From an uncultured Bifidobacteriaceae bacterium (GTDB lineage: Bacteria; Actinomycetota; Actinomycetes; Actinomycetales; Bifidobacteriaceae), in the NCBI GenBank assembly GCA_946891915.1, contig CAMPNN010000025.1:1-17213 (forward strand): a stretch of DNA of 17,213 nucleotides. Reading direction: 5' to 3'. The translations under genes and the position numbers were made by a program. A model generated the notes under the pieces. It was not told where the DNA came from. It did no database searches and was given only the letters and a program-made list of their open reading frames with translations. Shown here one piece after another: positions 15,907 through 17,213 of the stretch. How positions within the stretch are numbered: position 1 is the stretch's first letter; every line of letters begins with the position of its first letter.

Positions 15907-16933
15907 AATTTTCGGATATAAACGAATTAAGGTAGCGCGCAACAGCCTTAACAGCCGTCATCGTTGCCGCATAATCCATGTGAGTAGGGCCGATTGAGCC
16001 AATAAATGCGGAATCAGAATCCGCATTGTAGCCGTAAGCGCTTGTTACAACAGAAGCATTAAGCAAGCCGGGAGTGTGCGTTTCCGAACCGATTGCAACG
16101 CTAACACCACTTTCGCAATCGTTTGCTTCCTCACTTAGCGAAGTCATAAGTCGCATAATAACAGCCTGCTCTTCAAGAGCGTCAAAAAGAGAAGCAAAAT
16201 CAGCAATACTTTGCCTATGCGCAAGTTGAGAAGCTCCTGCCATATACAAGTCGTGAGTATGCTCACCGTCGTGCATGTCGTCTAAAGCGTTAGCAAGCTG
16301 ACTAATAATTTGCAAAGCTGACGCTAAATCCTTACGATTTGCGAGAGCATAAACGCGTTTTGAAGCATCTAAAAGAGACGCTCCAATGCAACACTCGTTA
16401 ACCATATTTGTTAGATGCAATAAGTCGTCTGAATTTATGTTGGACGCTTGAATCATGTGCTGAGCTACGCCTCCAGCGTCTGTAATAACAACAACCAAAA
16501 GCGTAGAAGACGATACTTGAACAATCTCAATTCTTTTTACTTTTGATTTAGATAATGCTGGAGATGCGACTAGCGCGACTTGGCCTGTAATACTTGCGAG
16601 AAGACGAGCGGAACGTTGCAAAGTATCTTGCAAACTAACAGATCCGCTTAAAAAGTTACGTATAGCGCGACGCTGAGGTTCAGAAAGCGGAATAACAGCA
16701 GCTAAGCCGTCAACAAAGTAACGATAGCCTTTTTCTGTAGGAATGCGACCTGCAGAAGTGTGCGGCTGCACAAGGTAACCTTCCTCTTCCAAAGCCGACA
16801 TATCGTTACGAATAGTAGCGGAACTTACACCAAGCTGATGATGTTTTGCAAGAGCCGCAGACCCAACAGGCTCCTGAGAACGAATGTAATCTTCAACAAC
16901 TGCACGCAAAATCATCATGCGTCGTGACTGCAT
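15902..16933 (-). CDS. hrcA: Heat-inducible transcription repressor HrcA
   Basis: HrcA represses heat-shock genes (typically groESL and its own operon) by binding CIRCE inverted repeats, and needs GroEL to fold. With the start at ATG 16933 it has 343 residues. The N-terminal winged helix is clear: RRMMILRAVVEDYI (4-17), PVGSAAL, the recognition helix SSATIRNDM (37-45), then PHTSAGRIPTEKGYRYFVD (57-75). The rest is the GAF-like dimer part, ending with I-G-P-x-x-M-D-Y-A near the C-terminus. GGGAGGAG (16939-16946) sits seven bases before this ATG; an in-frame TTG at 16948 overlaps that site and is rejected. dnaJ follows on the same strand. A half-degenerate CIRCE lies about 65-92 bases upstream, suggesting weak or altered self-control. 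Confidence 0.95.
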   Translation of the reverse strand: MQSRRMMILRAVVEDYIRSQEPVGSAALAKHHQLGVSSATIRNDMSALEEEGYLVQPHTSAGRIPTEKGYRYFVDGLAAVIPLSEPQRRAIRNFLSGSVSLQDTLQRSARLLASITGQVALVASPALSKSKVKRIEIVQVSSSTLLVVVITDAGGVAQHMIQASNINSDDLLHLTNMVNECCIGASLLDASKRVYALANRKDLASALQIISQLANALDDMHDGEHTHDLYMAGASQLAHRQSIADFASLFDALEEQAVIMRLMTSLSEEANDCESGVSVAIGSETHTPGLLNASVVTSAYGYNADSDSAFIGSIGPTHMDYAATMTAVKAVARYLNSFISENS

Positions 16934-16980
16934 TACTGCTCCTCCCAAATACGTCTAAATCCTATATTTATATAGTAGTC

Positions 16981-17002
16981 TATTTATTAGCTATTTATTA
17001 GC
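16981..17002. repeat. 11-bp tandem duplication upstream of hrcA
   Basis: TATTTATTAGC occurs twice, head to tail (16981-16991, 16992-17002). The second copy supplies the first bases of the CIRCE arm at 16998-17006. Confidence 0.85.
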
Positions 17003-17025
17003 ACTCAACAGAACATAAATGCAAA
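16998..17025. promoter_or_regulatory. Candidate CIRCE operator with one degenerate arm
   Basis: TTAGCACTC (16998-17006) matches the left arm of the CIRCE consensus (TTAGCACTC-N9-GAGTGCTAA) at all nine bases. After ten bases, AAATGCAAA (17017-17025) matches the right arm at six of nine. The spacer is one longer than usual. It lies between hrcA and the divergent transketolase gene, where HrcA self-repression would be expected. One perfect 9-mer in the correct place is suggestive, not proof. Confidence 0.5.
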
Positions 17026-17149
17026 CTTTTGACACACTTTGTAACATATTCGTCGCGCGCGAAAGATAGGATTGAAGGGCAATGAGAGGGTAAAAAGCCA
17101 GCGTAAGCTGTGCTTAATAACCCAGATTATTGGAAGGAAAGTAGATCAC

Positions 17150-17213
17150 ATGACCGATTTCAACTGGTCTGCATTAGACGAGCGCGCCGTAAAGATGGCG
17201 AAGGTTCTCTCGG
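17150..17213 (+). CDS. tkt: Transketolase, N-terminal fragment (runs off window)
   Basis: Only 21 codons are present, beginning MTDFNWSALDERAVKMAKVL. The MTDFNW..LD.RAV..AK start resembles bifidobacterial transketolase, and a tkt gene divergent from hrcA-dnaJ is the order I know from that family. Transketolase moves two-carbon units between sugar phosphates (thiamine pyrophosphate dependent) and is central to the bifid shunt. GGAAGGAAAG (17132-17141) is a probable ribosome binding site, slightly far from the ATG. The assignment rests on a short stretch plus context. Confidence 0.75.
   Translation, partial: MTDFNWSALDERAVKMAKVLS

Noticed and set aside
16934..16948. HrcA starting at TTG 16948
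   Set aside because: The added residues (GGAV) are translated from the SD GGGAGGAG itself; ATG 16933 has ideal spacing.
17029..17034. Perfect -35 box TTGACA for transketolase
   Set aside because: No -10-like hexamer is present at 16-18 bases (the sequence there is GTCGCG), so I do not call a promoter.
16949..17149. HAIR (HspR) operator CTTGAGT-N7-ACTCAAG
   Set aside because: Looked for in the hrcA-tkt gap; only CACTCAA without a partner was found.

Overview
The window looks like chromosome from a low-GC member of the Bifidobacteriaceae, most likely Gardnerella. I infer this from protein character and gene order: a transketolase start divergent from hrcA-dnaJ, a ThiE-ThiC fusion under a TPP riboswitch, and a very large sortase-anchored surface protein, all in AT-rich DNA. 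No database search was possible, so the genus is an inference.

Layout from left to right. Positions 1-1615 hold the end of a methionine ABC importer operon (metN, metI) on the + strand, preceded by four copies of a 9-bp repeat. A TPP riboswitch (about 1684-1776) leads into an 886-residue ThiE-like/ThiC fusion (1785-4445). A convergent gap (4446-4826) carries a strong thiC terminator, two copies of a 52-bp repeat that continue into related hairpins, and the terminator of a minus-strand cyclophilin (4827-5363).

From 5547 to 11368 on the minus strand lies one giant cell-wall-anchored protein gene. It encodes a signal peptide, an unfamiliar aromatic-rich N-domain, three beta-type repeat modules, duplicated mixed modules, GA-like and FIVAR-like helical modules, Pro linkers, an Asn/Gly/Ala stretch and an LSKTG sortase motif. 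The signal peptide and the body are in different frames, separated exactly at a run of ten G (10 C on the + strand, 11225-11234). One added G, or two lost, would join them into a 1940-residue protein. This is the main find: a probable slipped-strand phase switch, captured in the OFF state.

After an AT-rich, repeat-containing gap of about 450 bp come a divergent inositol-monophosphatase-family gene (11822-12655) and then a minus-strand cluster read as hrcA -> dnaJ -> fmt -> serB (16933 down to 12907). Fmt formylates initiator tRNA, SerB makes serine, and HrcA/DnaJ form a heat-shock regulator/chaperone pair. The hrcA upstream region has one perfect CIRCE arm and one degenerate arm. The divergent gene at the right edge (17150 onward) is the start of transketolase, central to the bifid shunt in this family.

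Short tandem repeats lie across or beside several stop codons (IMPase-like gene, dnaJ, hrcA), and inverted repeats lie across the stop of the giant gene. This looks like a recurring intergenic habit of this genome.
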